7,934 nucleotides of DNA from Candidatus Competibacteraceae bacterium (GCA_020445005.1 JAGRHM010000514.1:1-7934), one strand, 5' to 3'. Positions 1 through 5,645 are shown, counted from the stretch's first letter. The notes: generated by a model from the letters alone, not told the origin. A program made the numbers and translations.

Positions 1-1328
1 TGCTGCTCATCTCCCATGACCGCGATGTGCTGGACAACGTCGCCGATCACATTGTCCATATCGATCAACAGCGCGTAACCTTGTATCCAGGCAACTACGC
101 CGACTTCGAGGAACAACGCGCCGCCCGATTGGCGCTGCAACAGGCGGCGTATGAGAAGCAGCAGCGGGAAATCGCCCATCTGGAAAGTTTCATCACCCGC
201 TTCCGCGCCAAGGCGACCAAAGCGCGGCAGGCGCAAAGTCGTGTGAAAGCTCTGGAGCGCATGGAGCGCATCGCCGCTGCTCACGTCGATTCACCCTTTC
301 AATTCCAGTTCGCGCCGCCGGAACGATTGCCGAATCCCTTGCTGACGGTTGAAAACGTGGCGGCAGGTTACGACGGACGGCCCGTAGTGGAGCGGGTTCA
401 TCTGGTGATCGGTTCCGGCGCGCGGATCGGGTTACTCGGTCACAACGGCGCTGGCAAATCCACATTGATCAAACTGCTGGCTGGCATACTGTCCCCACTA
501 GCCGGGCGGATGGAAACCGGCCAGGGGCTGATGATCGGTTACTTCGCCCAGCATCAACTGGAGCAACTGCGACCGGACTGGAGTCCGCTGCGGCATTTAC
601 AGCAACTCGACACGCGGACCAGCGATCAGGACTTGCGCAATTTCCTCGGCGGCTTCGGTTTTGCCGGCGACCGGGCGCTGGAAGCAGTCGTGCCCTTTTC
701 CGGCGGGGAAAAAGCCCGCCTGGCGCTGGCCTTGCTCATCTGGCAACGGCCCAATCTGCTGTTGCTGGACGAGCCGACCAATCACCTCGATCTGGAAATG
801 CGTCACGCCCTGACGCTGGCTTTGCAGGACTATCAGGGCGCGTTGATCGTGGTTTCGCACGACCGCCATTTGCTGCGCACCGTGACGGATGAATTTCTGC
901 TGGTCGCGAACGGCGGAGCACAACCCTTCAACGGCGATCTGGACGACTATCGGGACTGGTTGAATGCCCAACAGCGCGCGGTGAATCGCGATGCGGCTTC
1001 GAGCAACGCCGGCGCCGGGAATAGCGCGGTGGAGCGCCGCGAGCAGAAACGCCAGGATGCGGAGCGTCGTCAGCAACTGGCGATTAAACGCAAGCCGCTG
1101 GATCAGCAAATCCGCACACTTGAACAGCGCATGGACCTATTGCACCGAGAACAGAAAACTCTAGACGCCGCTCTCGCCGATCCAGCCAGTTATGACGAAG
1201 CCAACAAGAATCGACTCAGGGAATGGCTATTGCGTAAGGGCGAAGTGGATCGGGAACTAGCGGCGCTGGAAACGCAATGGCTAGAAGTTCAGGGAGCGAT
1301 TGAGGCGCTTGCTGCTGATCTTACTTGA
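1..1328 (+). CDS. yheS: ABC-F ATPase, YheS-type (5' end outside window)
   Basis: This is an ABC-F protein: a soluble tandem-ATPase factor of the ribosome-acting family, with no membrane segments. The frame is open from base 3, so the gene begins upstream; 441 codons are present. Counting from the first full codon, LLISHDRD (1-8) is the H-loop end of the first ATPase domain. The charged helical linker typical of ABC-F proteins lies at about 40-90 (FRAKATKARQAQSR). The second ATPase domain has Walker A GHNGAGKST (146-154), signature SGGEKARLALAL (from 233), Walker B LLLLDEPTNHLDL (from 252; catalytic Glu 257) and H-loop SHDRH (285). A basic, coiled-coil C-terminal tail ends the protein. From memory, E. 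coli YheS (about 637 residues) matches throughout, including the GYFAQHQLE and FDGDLEDY-like stretches; Uup is a worse fit. The 3' end appears intact and overlaps the convergent nucleotidyltransferase gene by 8 bp. YheS has a reported role in relieving ribosome stalling, which I infer for this copy. Confidence 0.93.
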   Translation, partial: LLISHDRDVLDNVADHIVHIDQQRVTLYPGNYADFEEQRAARLALQQAAYEKQQREIAHLESFITRFRAKATKARQAQSRVKALERMERIAAAHVDSPFQFQFAPPERLPNPLLTVENVAAGYDGRPVVERVHLVIGSGARIGLLGHNGAGKSTLIKLLAGILSPLAGRMETGQGLMIGYFAQHQLEQLRPDWSPLRHLQQLDTRTSDQDLRNFLGGFGFAGDRALEAVVPFSGGEKARLALALLIWQRPNLLLLDEPTNHLDLEMRHALTLALQDYQGALIVVSHDRHLLRTVTDEFLLVANGGAQPFNGDLDDYRDWLNAQQRAVNRDAASSNAGAGNSAVERREQKRQDAERRQQLAIKRKPLDQQIRTLEQRMDLLHREQKTLDAALADPASYDEANKNRLREWLLRKGEVDRELAALETQWLEVQGAIEALAADLT

Positions 1329-1770
1329 TCAAAGTCTCTAGAGTTTCCGCATCGGCCAGATCTTTTGTTCTTCCCGTTGTTCTCTTATTGCGAATAAGAT
1401 CATCGATCCCTGGCACGTGAACTTCGATTCCCTCGATGTCCACCGTTAGCGATCGCTCGAACGTTTCCGCAAAATCGAGTCCGGATGCCGTCGTGATGAT
1501 ATCGATGCGTCTTGGAGCCACTCCGATCTGGAAAATAGTTCCATCCGTCTGTAGATCGTTTGCGGTAAGGTCATGCAGGGGAGCGCCAAAACGTTGCAAT
1601 GCGCGCAGGACGGCATCCGCATTCTGTGGTGATGGCATAACCCAGATGTCGATGTCCATCGTGGCGCGGAGATAACCGTGAGCAGCCAATGCATAAGCGC
1701 CAACGAGCAGAAATCTAGCTTTCTCGTCGACTAACGCTTGTAACATGTCTTTGTAATCTTCGTTCAGCAT
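1321..1770 (-). CDS. Minimal nucleotidyltransferase, DUF6036/AbiEii-like
   Basis: This 149-residue protein has the core of a DNA polymerase beta-type nucleotidyltransferase. The glycine motif region is FLLVGAYALAAHGY (20-33). The metal-binding acidic pair is DIDIW (Asp39 and Asp41), and the likely third carboxylate is Asp90 in RRIDIIT. The C-terminal DDLIRNKRTTGRTKDLADAETL (123-144) is the pattern I associate with DUF6036 or AbiEii-like proteins. Such enzymes transfer nucleotides to RNA or protein, and several are toxins or antitoxins (AbiEii, MenA, MNT of MNT/HEPN pairs); the substrate here is unknown. No AbiEi or HEPN partner is present. Instead a small ORF upstream overlaps its start by 56 bp, so translation is probably coupled. 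No Shine-Dalgarno is evident before the ATG at 1770. A second in-frame ATG at codon 9 is possible, but the usual family N-terminus, MLNxDYKDML, supports the first. The gene is more AT-rich than its neighbours, which suggests transfer. Confidence 0.85.
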   Translation of the reverse strand: MLNEDYKDMLQALVDEKARFLLVGAYALAAHGYLRATMDIDIWVMPSPQNADAVLRALQRFGAPLHDLTANDLQTDGTIFQIGVAPRRIDIITTASGLDFAETFERSLTVDIEGIEVHVPGIDDLIRNKRTTGRTKDLADAETLETLIK

Positions 1771-1876
1771 CGTAGCGTTTGGTCAAGGAGGCAAGCTCTC
1801 GTGTCAGCGGCCAGACGAGACTGATGCGCTCCGCCGGGGACCCTGGCGTTAAGTCGTCGTTTCTACGGTCTGACAT
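1715..1876 (-). CDS. Small conserved partner protein of the nucleotidyltransferase
   Basis: This ORF encodes 53 residues from the ATG at 1876; an in-frame GTG at 1906 would add ten. I believe it is real because its body, ERISLVWPLT then RLQRHVTSVSR, resembles a family of 50-70-residue proteins that I recall directly upstream of similar nucleotidyltransferase genes in many bacteria (pattern: xERLxxVWPLT ... ExRLQRHVVxVxR). It is hydrophilic, with many Arg residues, and has no signal peptide or membrane segment. Its stop lies 56 bp inside the nucleotidyltransferase gene in another reading frame, a typical layout for a co-translated pair such as a toxin-antitoxin module. Neither start has a good Shine-Dalgarno. 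The function is unknown; a role as antitoxin or regulator of the nucleotidyltransferase is inference only. Confidence 0.6.
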   Translation of the reverse strand: MSDRRNDDLTPGSPAERISLVWPLTRELASLTKRYDAERRLQRHVTSVSRRES

Positions 1877-1983
1877 CCGGAATTTTGCGGTTTGCGTTCT
1901 ATTCACGCGGTGACTACTTTAAGAAATCGGTTGCGTCGCGCCAGATAAGTATAACGATCAATGAATGCAAGCTGTGAGGTTGT

Positions 1984-1988
1984 GGAGA
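1984..1988 (+). promoter_or_regulatory. Shine-Dalgarno deciding the dgt start
   Basis: GGAGA lies five bases before the ATG at 1994. The alternative ATG at 1961 has no purine-rich sequence in front of it, so this site favours the shorter Dgt protein. Confidence 0.65.
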
Positions 1989-1993
1989 CGTCT

Positions 1994-3346
1994 ATGAACT
2001 GGAATTGTCTGCTGTCCCGCGTTCGTCCCGGATTGCCCCATCCGCATCCTGCCAACGAAGCACGCACCGATTTTCAACGTGATTTCGACCGTATTGTCTT
2101 TTCCTCGGCATTTCGCCGGCTCCAGGACAAGACTCAGGTCTTTCCCCTCGCGCAGAGCGATTATGTCCGCACCCGTCTAACCCACAGTCTGGAAGTGTCC
2201 AGCGTCGGGCGCTCGCTGGGCGCGATGGTCGGCGACAGCGTCATCAAACGGCATGGCTTGAAAAGCGTTTATCCACAGGATTTTGGCGCGATCGTCGCCG
2301 CCGCCAGCCTGGCCCACGATATCGGCAATCCCCCGTTTGGCCACGCCGGTGAAGACGCCATCCGTCTCTGGTTCACTGCCTCCGCAACCGGTCGGGCGGT
2401 GCTGGACTCGTTGCCCGAGGCGCAACGTCAGGATTTCCTGCGTTTCGAGGGCAACGCCCAAGGCTTTCGCATCATCACCCGCCTGCAAAGTCCTGATAAT
2501 CCTGGCGGGATGCAACTGACCTGCGCCACTCTCGGCACTTTTACCAAATATCCTTGCGCTTCATGGCTGCCTGCTGAACCTCCTGCCGGCATCGCCTTTA
2601 AAAAATTCGGTTTCTATCAGGATGACGCCGACTTGTTCGCCGAAGTGGCCAGTCAACTGGGACTCGAACCCGTATTGCCCGGCGCCTGGAGCCGCCATCC
2701 GCTCGCCTACCTGGTCGAAGCGGCGGATGACATCTGCTATCGCATCATCGATGTGGAAGACGCCTTCCGGCTTCAGCAATTGCTCTTTGAGCAGGTGCGT
2801 GATTTATTGCTGCCCCTGACCGGTGAAGCGCATCGCGCCGAACGCAAAATGGCGCATATCACCCGGTCCAAGGAAAAAATCGAATACCTGCGCGCCAAAG
2901 CCATCGGCGCTATTATCGACCAGGTCCATCAGTGCTTCATGGAGCATGAGGACGCTATCCTGGCCGGCGCGTTCCCAGGGGAATTACTCGATATTATCCC
3001 CGCTGCCGAAGCCATGCGCGCTTTGAAGGATTGTGGCGAAAACCAGGTTTATGTTTCCAGGCCCGTCATCGAAGTGGAAGCCGCCGGCTTTGAAGTGCTT
3101 GCAGGATTGCTGGAAGCGTTTGTGACCACGGTCAATGATCTGGCCATGTATGGCGCAAACGCCTCGCCTAAAAGTCGAATGCTGGTTTACTTAATACCAG
3201 AGCAGTTCGCTGGTCCTGGACGTTGCCCAGCCGCCGATCCCTATCGCCGGGCGCTGGCCATTACCGATTTTGTGTCCGGCATGACGGATTCCTATGCCGT
3301 GGCGCTGTTCAAGAAATTGACCGGCATGTCGTTGCCTACTGGCTGA
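1994..3346 (+). CDS. dgt: dGTP triphosphohydrolase (HD superfamily)
   Basis: Dgt cleaves dGTP to deoxyguanosine and inorganic triphosphate, shaping dNTP pools; in E. coli it also limits some phages. From the ATG at 1994 the protein has 450 residues, a little shorter than E. coli Dgt (505). The metal site of the HD fold is complete: His64 (TRLTHSLEV), His108-Asp109 (LAHDIGNPPFGHAGE) and the late Asp in EAADDI (245-246). SSAFRRLQDKTQVFPL (37-52) and RFEGNAQGFRI (150-160) are further Dgt signatures, and the wording is closer to the E. coli type than to the shorter Dgt-like enzymes. I chose 1994 over the upstream in-frame ATG at 1961 because only 1994 is preceded by a Shine-Dalgarno (GGAGA) and because family members usually begin with an MNW-type N-terminus. 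A TATAAC hexamer at 1950-1955 could be a -10 box, but I see no convincing -35. The gene is divergent from the small-protein/nucleotidyltransferase pair. Confidence 0.93.
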   Translation: MNWNCLLSRVRPGLPHPHPANEARTDFQRDFDRIVFSSAFRRLQDKTQVFPLAQSDYVRTRLTHSLEVSSVGRSLGAMVGDSVIKRHGLKSVYPQDFGAIVAAASLAHDIGNPPFGHAGEDAIRLWFTASATGRAVLDSLPEAQRQDFLRFEGNAQGFRIITRLQSPDNPGGMQLTCATLGTFTKYPCASWLPAEPPAGIAFKKFGFYQDDADLFAEVASQLGLEPVLPGAWSRHPLAYLVEAADDICYRIIDVEDAFRLQQLLFEQVRDLLLPLTGEAHRAERKMAHITRSKEKIEYLRAKAIGAIIDQVHQCFMEHEDAILAGAFPGELLDIIPAAEAMRALKDCGENQVYVSRPVIEVEAAGFEVLAGLLEAFVTTVNDLAMYGANASPKSRMLVYLIPEQFAGPGRCPAADPYRRALAITDFVSGMTDSYAVALFKKLTGMSLPTG

Positions 3347-3356
3347 AAATCCCCTA

Positions 3357-3377
3357 TCCCTCTTTTTCAAAGGGGGA
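3357..3377. terminator. Hairpin between convergent dgt and pcm
   Basis: A 9-bp stem (one G-T pair) with a three-base TTC loop fills the 32-bp gap between the dgt stop and the pcm stop. It reads TCCCTCTTT, then TTC, then AAAGGGGGA. On the minus strand it is followed, after a short GC-rich stretch, by TTTT, and there is no T-run after it on the plus strand. It is therefore a plausible but imperfect terminator, better oriented for pcm. The CCCTxTTTTTCAAAGGGGG pattern also resembles a dispersed intergenic repeat I recall from several environmental bacteria, so it may be both. Confidence 0.55.
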
Positions 3378-3378
3378 G

Positions 3379-4059
3379 TCAGTCATCGTCAATTAACGGC
3401 ACAAATACCACCGGCAACACGCTCCGGCTGAGCACAACCCCTTGGGTATCCTTTTCCAGCACGCGCAGATCCTGGGTGCGATGGCGTGCACCGACGGGAA
3501 TGACCAGTCGTCCGCCTGGTTTCAATTGCCGCACCAACGCCGGCGGCGTTTCCGTCGCCGCGGCGGTCACAATGATCCCATCAAACGGCGCCTGTTCTTC
3601 CCAGCCCTGGACACCGTTACTGGCGCGAACCACTACGTTGGCAATCCCGAGTTCTCGCAAGCGCTGCGTTGCAAGATTCGCCAATTCGGGTATGCGTTCC
3701 AGCGTGTAGACCTGCTGGACCAGGTGGGCCAGTACTGCCGCCTGATAGCCTGACCCTGTGCCGATTTCCAGCACGACATCCTCCGGCCCCGGCGCCAGCA
3801 ACTCGGTCATCAGGGCCACGATAAAGGGCTGGGAAATGGTCTGACCTCGCCCGATAGGCAACGGCATGTCGGCATAGGCCAAGTCCTGCTGTTCGGGCGC
3901 AACGAAACAATGTCGAGGTGTTGCCGCCATCGCTTCGATCACTCGATCACTGAGCTTGTTAAGACCTGTTGATCGCGCGGTTTCGCGGGTTTCCACCAGC
4001 ACTCGCTCCACAAGCCAGCGGTGCGCCTCCGTGTGGTTCTCAGCCGGTTTGTCGCTCAT
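3379..4059 (-). CDS. pcm: Protein-L-isoaspartate O-methyltransferase
   Basis: Pcm uses S-adenosylmethionine to methylate L-isoaspartyl residues in damaged cytosolic proteins, starting their repair. The protein has 226 residues, a normal length. Family motifs are clear: TPRHCFV (47-53), GRGQTISQP (70-78, with the conserved Ser76), the AdoMet-binding motif I VLEIGTGSGYQAAVLA (96-111), FDGIIVTAAA (159-168) and LKPGGRLVIPVG (179-190). One oddity is that the usual GDGxxGW stretch after the central strands reads SNGVQGW (147-153), losing a commonly conserved Asp. The ATG at 4059 has a strong GGAGGA Shine-Dalgarno. The start overlaps the end of the upstream M14-like gene by 20 bp, so the two are almost surely co-transcribed and translationally coupled. 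Confidence 0.96.
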   Translation of the reverse strand: MSDKPAENHTEAHRWLVERVLVETRETARSTGLNKLSDRVIEAMAATPRHCFVAPEQQDLAYADMPLPIGRGQTISQPFIVALMTELLAPGPEDVVLEIGTGSGYQAAVLAHLVQQVYTLERIPELANLATQRLRELGIANVVVRASNGVQGWEEQAPFDGIIVTAAATETPPALVRQLKPGGRLVIPVGARHRTQDLRVLEKDTQGVVLSRSVLPVVFVPLIDDD

Positions 4060-5023
4060 AGTGTTGTCCTCCAGATCGTCGCCGCGCCGCGCCGCGCCGG
4101 AATGCCATATCCAAGGTCAGAATCCGCGCGATGAGATCACCCGCACATAACAGCGGTTGCCGACGAAGACCCGCTAGCAGACCCGCGACAGGTGCGGTCA
4201 CATGCACCTGGATATTGCCGGAAATACCATCATAGATTTGACCCAGTTCCTCGCCCGCTCGCACCCAGCGTCCCACTTCCAGCCGCGAGGCGAAGATACC
4301 GGATCTTTCCGCCCGCAGATCACACACCTGCCGCCGGTTAAAGTAATGTAAGTCTTCTTCGCCTTCGACCAGTTGCAGGCCGCCAACAACTCCGGTGCGA
4401 CTGAGAAACGCTACGAGCGAGCGAAACAGAATTTCACAATGTCCGGTTTGCAGGTTACCCGACTGCCCGGCGCGGATAACGAAATTCTCACCCCGGTGTG
4501 GCCGCCATGCCCGCGCGAGTTCGCCCGCTTCATCCGAGTCCGCGGGTTGTTCAATCACTGCTGGCAACCCGAACAAGCAGGCGCTCGCTCGTTCATCATC
4601 GTTTGGCGCGTATAGCCATACCTGTGGCATTTCCTCAAGATCGCTATGGGCGGCGCGCACGTTGACCCGATAATAAGCAGCCTGGGTGATGGCCATGACT
4701 CTGTCGCGCACGGATTCCGTGGTGGAACAGCAACCTTGGTCGTCGACGCGCCGGGCATGCCCCGACAGGCTCCGTAGCGCGTCAACACTGGGAATAATCA
4801 CTACTCGTTCACGCAAATAGAGTTCACGCCGCTCTCCAGCTTCGATGCTCTGCAGGAACGCCGCCAGTCGGGATAGGACGAATATGCCATTCAGTTCGTT
4901 GCTTTGTAGATCTGCGACCAGCGCCAACTGTGGCGTGCGTTCCGGTGGACCAATATCGGGATGTAGCGCCGCTTTGTGGCCTCGCAACCGAATCACCCGC
5001 CCGCAATTGATCCTATTGATCAA
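4040..5023 (-). CDS. AstE/aspartoacylase-fold (M14-like) protein, probable pseudoenzyme
   Basis: This 327-residue protein follows the architecture of succinylglutamate desuccinylase/aspartoacylase (COG3608-like) zinc deacylases. LALVADLQSNELNGIFVLSRL (33-53) sits where active members have xHGxExNG. RVVIIPSVDAL (73-83) is the next core strand. The C-terminal biotinyl/lipoyl-like barrel is evident in SGIFASRLEVGRWVRAGEEL (241-260) and APVAGLL (277-283). The key residues differ: the first zinc His is Gln40 (Glu43 remains), the usual LH zinc ligand appears as Val122-Arg123, the DLNRxFPG loop is missing, and the usual catalytic Glu in TVELG aligns with Arg184 (VIRAG). I infer a non-catalytic or changed-function protein; this alignment is by eye. 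The start is TTG at 5023, chosen because GGAG lies seven bases upstream, an in-frame stop lies just before, and no in-frame ATG is nearby. It is the first gene of a two-gene unit with pcm. Confidence 0.75.
   Translation of the reverse strand: MINRINCGRVIRLRGHKAALHPDIGPPERTPQLALVADLQSNELNGIFVLSRLAAFLQSIEAGERRELYLRERVVIIPSVDALRSLSGHARRVDDQGCCSTTESVRDRVMAITQAAYYRVNVRAAHSDLEEMPQVWLYAPNDDERASACLFGLPAVIEQPADSDEAGELARAWRPHRGENFVIRAGQSGNLQTGHCEILFRSLVAFLSRTGVVGGLQLVEGEEDLHYFNRRQVCDLRAERSGIFASRLEVGRWVRAGEELGQIYDGISGNIQVHVTAPVAGLLAGLRRQPLLCAGDLIARILTLDMAFRRGAARRRSGGQHYERQTG
4067..4072 (-). promoter_or_regulatory. Shine-Dalgarno of pcm inside the upstream gene
   Basis: GGAGGA on the minus strand lies seven bases before the pcm ATG, wholly within the last codons of the M14-like gene. 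It lets pcm be translated efficiently from the shared transcript and fixes the start at 4059. Confidence 0.7.
5007..5023. repeat. Perfect palindrome over the M14-like start codon
   Basis: TTGATC and GATCAA flank a five-base spacer (CTATT), and one arm includes the TTG start codon. It could be an operator or a weak start-masking hairpin, but the stem is short and AT-rich, so it may be chance. Confidence 0.35.
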
Positions 5024-5030
5024 GGCTCTG

Positions 5031-5034
5031 CTCC
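5031..5034 (-). promoter_or_regulatory. Shine-Dalgarno supporting a TTG start
   Basis: GGAG on the minus strand sits seven bases before the TTG at 5023. An ATG at 5036 overlaps this region but is in another frame and reaches a stop after seven codons, so the TTG is the best start for the M14-like gene. Confidence 0.5.
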
Positions 5035-5067
5035 ATTAAGAGTACATTACCGTTGAATGAAAATTCT

Positions 5068-5086
5068 TTAACTCCCTGCCAGTTAA
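5068..5086. repeat. Dyad TTAACT-N7-AGTTAA in the divergent intergenic region
   Basis: This perfect 6-7-6 dyad lies 45 bases upstream of the M14-like TTG start, where a promoter for the M14-like/pcm operon would be expected. I could not identify a convincing -35/-10 pair for that operon. The size and symmetry suit a dimeric repressor site, but no regulator is named by the sequence. Confidence 0.35.
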
Positions 5087-5106
5087 GCATAGTTCAACTT
5101 TCAGAT

Positions 5107-5119
5107 TTCACATGGTGAA
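5107..5119. repeat. Dyad TTCAC-ATG-GTGAA in the divergent intergenic region
   Basis: A perfect 5-3-5 dyad lies between the M14-like and phasin genes, about 76 bp upstream of the phasin -35 box. It is a possible regulator site for either gene, supported by symmetry only. Confidence 0.3.
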
Positions 5120-5193
5120 TTTATCCAGCGCCTCCGCAGCTGCTGAACACCGCTGATGGATGCACCCTTGGCAGAAAAATTGTGGTTTTTAAT

Positions 5194-5206
5194 GTTGCGC
5201 TGCAAC
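5194..5206. promoter_or_regulatory. Upstream operator-like palindrome over the phasin -35
   Basis: GTTGC-GCT-GCAAC is a perfect 5-3-5 palindrome covering the -35 box. It fits the form YTGC-N3-GCAR, close to the CTGC-N3/4-GCAG site I recall for the PHA-responsive repressor PhaR of Paracoccus. A repressor here would block RNA polymerase. Assignment to PhaR is inference; no phaR gene is in the window. Confidence 0.55.
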
Positions 5207-5223
5207 ATAAACCTCGCTATATT
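5195..5223 (+). promoter_or_regulatory. Sigma70-type promoter of the phasin gene
   Basis: TTGCGC (5195-5200) and TATATT (5218-5223) are separated by exactly 17 bp, matching housekeeping -35 and -10 elements in sequence and spacing. A start of transcription near 5230 would give a leader of about 40 bases before the phasin ATG. Two palindromes overlap the promoter, so it is probably regulated. Confidence 0.7.
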
Positions 5224-5240
5224 GCATTGCAGCAATGCAA
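5222..5240. promoter_or_regulatory. Downstream operator-like 19-bp palindrome at the phasin start site
   Basis: TTGCATTGC-A-GCAATGCAA is a perfect 9-1-9 palindrome running from the end of the -10 box across the expected transcription start. It contains TTGC-ATT-GCAG, again of the YTGC-N3-GCAR form. Its centre lies 31 bp, about three helical turns, from the centre of the upstream palindrome, so two repressor dimers could sit on the same face. Confidence 0.6.
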
Positions 5241-5269
5241 CCATCCTACAAGAAGATGAGGAGTCCATC

Positions 5270-5623
5270 ATGGTCGTCAATCTGTTCAGCAAGGCGCTGG
5301 AAACTCTGCAAGTTTTGCCAGACCCCCTGGTTAAAGCCAACCGGCTTTTCGTTGAAAACATAGAAAAAATATTGGTATTCCAAATGAATGCGCTTAAATC
5401 CTATCTGGATATCGGCTTGAACCAGATGAGAGCCGCAGCCGAGGTCACGGATGTAAAGAGCTTTCAGGACTTTTGCAAGCGTCAAAGCGAAATCGCGCAA
5501 ACGGTCCAGTACAAACTGATGCGGGATAGTAAGGCCATGTCGGATATGACCCTGCGTTTCAAGTCAGAAATGGATCACTTGACCCAGGTGACGCTACAGG
5601 ATGTGCTGCCCAAGGCTGCCTAA
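5270..5623 (+). CDS. phaP: Phasin (PHA granule-associated protein)
   Basis: Phasins are small amphipathic helical proteins that coat polyhydroxyalkanoate granules and control their size and number. This one has 117 residues, within the usual range. It looks like a Phasin_2-type protein: LFSKALETLQVLPDPLVKAN at the start, LVFQMNALKSYLDIGLNQMRAA (35-56) in the middle, then the frequent phasin wording VTDVKSFQDFCKRQSEIAQ (59-77). No Cys-rich, membrane or signal segment is present; it is nearly all predicted helix. The frame stays open upstream to an ATG at 5156, but that ATG lies before the promoter. The ATG at 5270 has GAGGAG (5258-5263) six bases ahead, so I start there. The gene stands alone, with its own promoter, two operator-like palindromes and a strong terminator. 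Confidence 0.88.
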   Translation: MVVNLFSKALETLQVLPDPLVKANRLFVENIEKILVFQMNALKSYLDIGLNQMRAAAEVTDVKSFQDFCKRQSEIAQTVQYKLMRDSKAMSDMTLRFKSEMDHLTQVTLQDVLPKAA

Positions 5624-5645
5624 GTCACCGATTTATTTGCAATTG

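Noticed and set aside
597..1109. 170-codon minus-strand ORF inside the ABC-F gene
   Set aside because: It is antisense to the second ATPase domain, with low-complexity Q/R/A-rich content and no motif; a shadow of the real gene.
1384..1398. Perfect palindrome CTTATT-GCG-AATAAG
   Set aside because: It lies inside the nucleotidyltransferase coding sequence, where it encodes the family-conserved LIRNKR stretch, so codon constraint explains it.
1961..1993. Upstream ATG extension of dgt
   Set aside because: No Shine-Dalgarno precedes the ATG at 1961 and the added residues are not family-like; the ATG at 1994 has GGAGA in front.
2177..2515. 112-codon minus-strand ORF inside dgt
   Set aside because: It is antisense to the HD catalytic region of Dgt and shows no independent coding signal.
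3442..3753. 103-codon plus-strand ORF inside pcm
   Set aside because: It is antisense to the AdoMet-binding core of Pcm; no recognisable protein.
4082..4096. GCGCC repeat tract
   Set aside because: It encodes the basic Arg/Ala tail of the M14-like protein; too short to support a repeat element.
5136..5143. GCAGCTGC as a third phasin operator
   Set aside because: It is short, has the half-sites in the opposite order to the TTGC/GCAA palindromes, and lies about 50 bp upstream of the promoter.
5156..5269. 38-residue N-terminal extension of the phasin
   Set aside because: The extension runs through the promoter and operator palindromes; the phasin start with its Shine-Dalgarno is at 5270.
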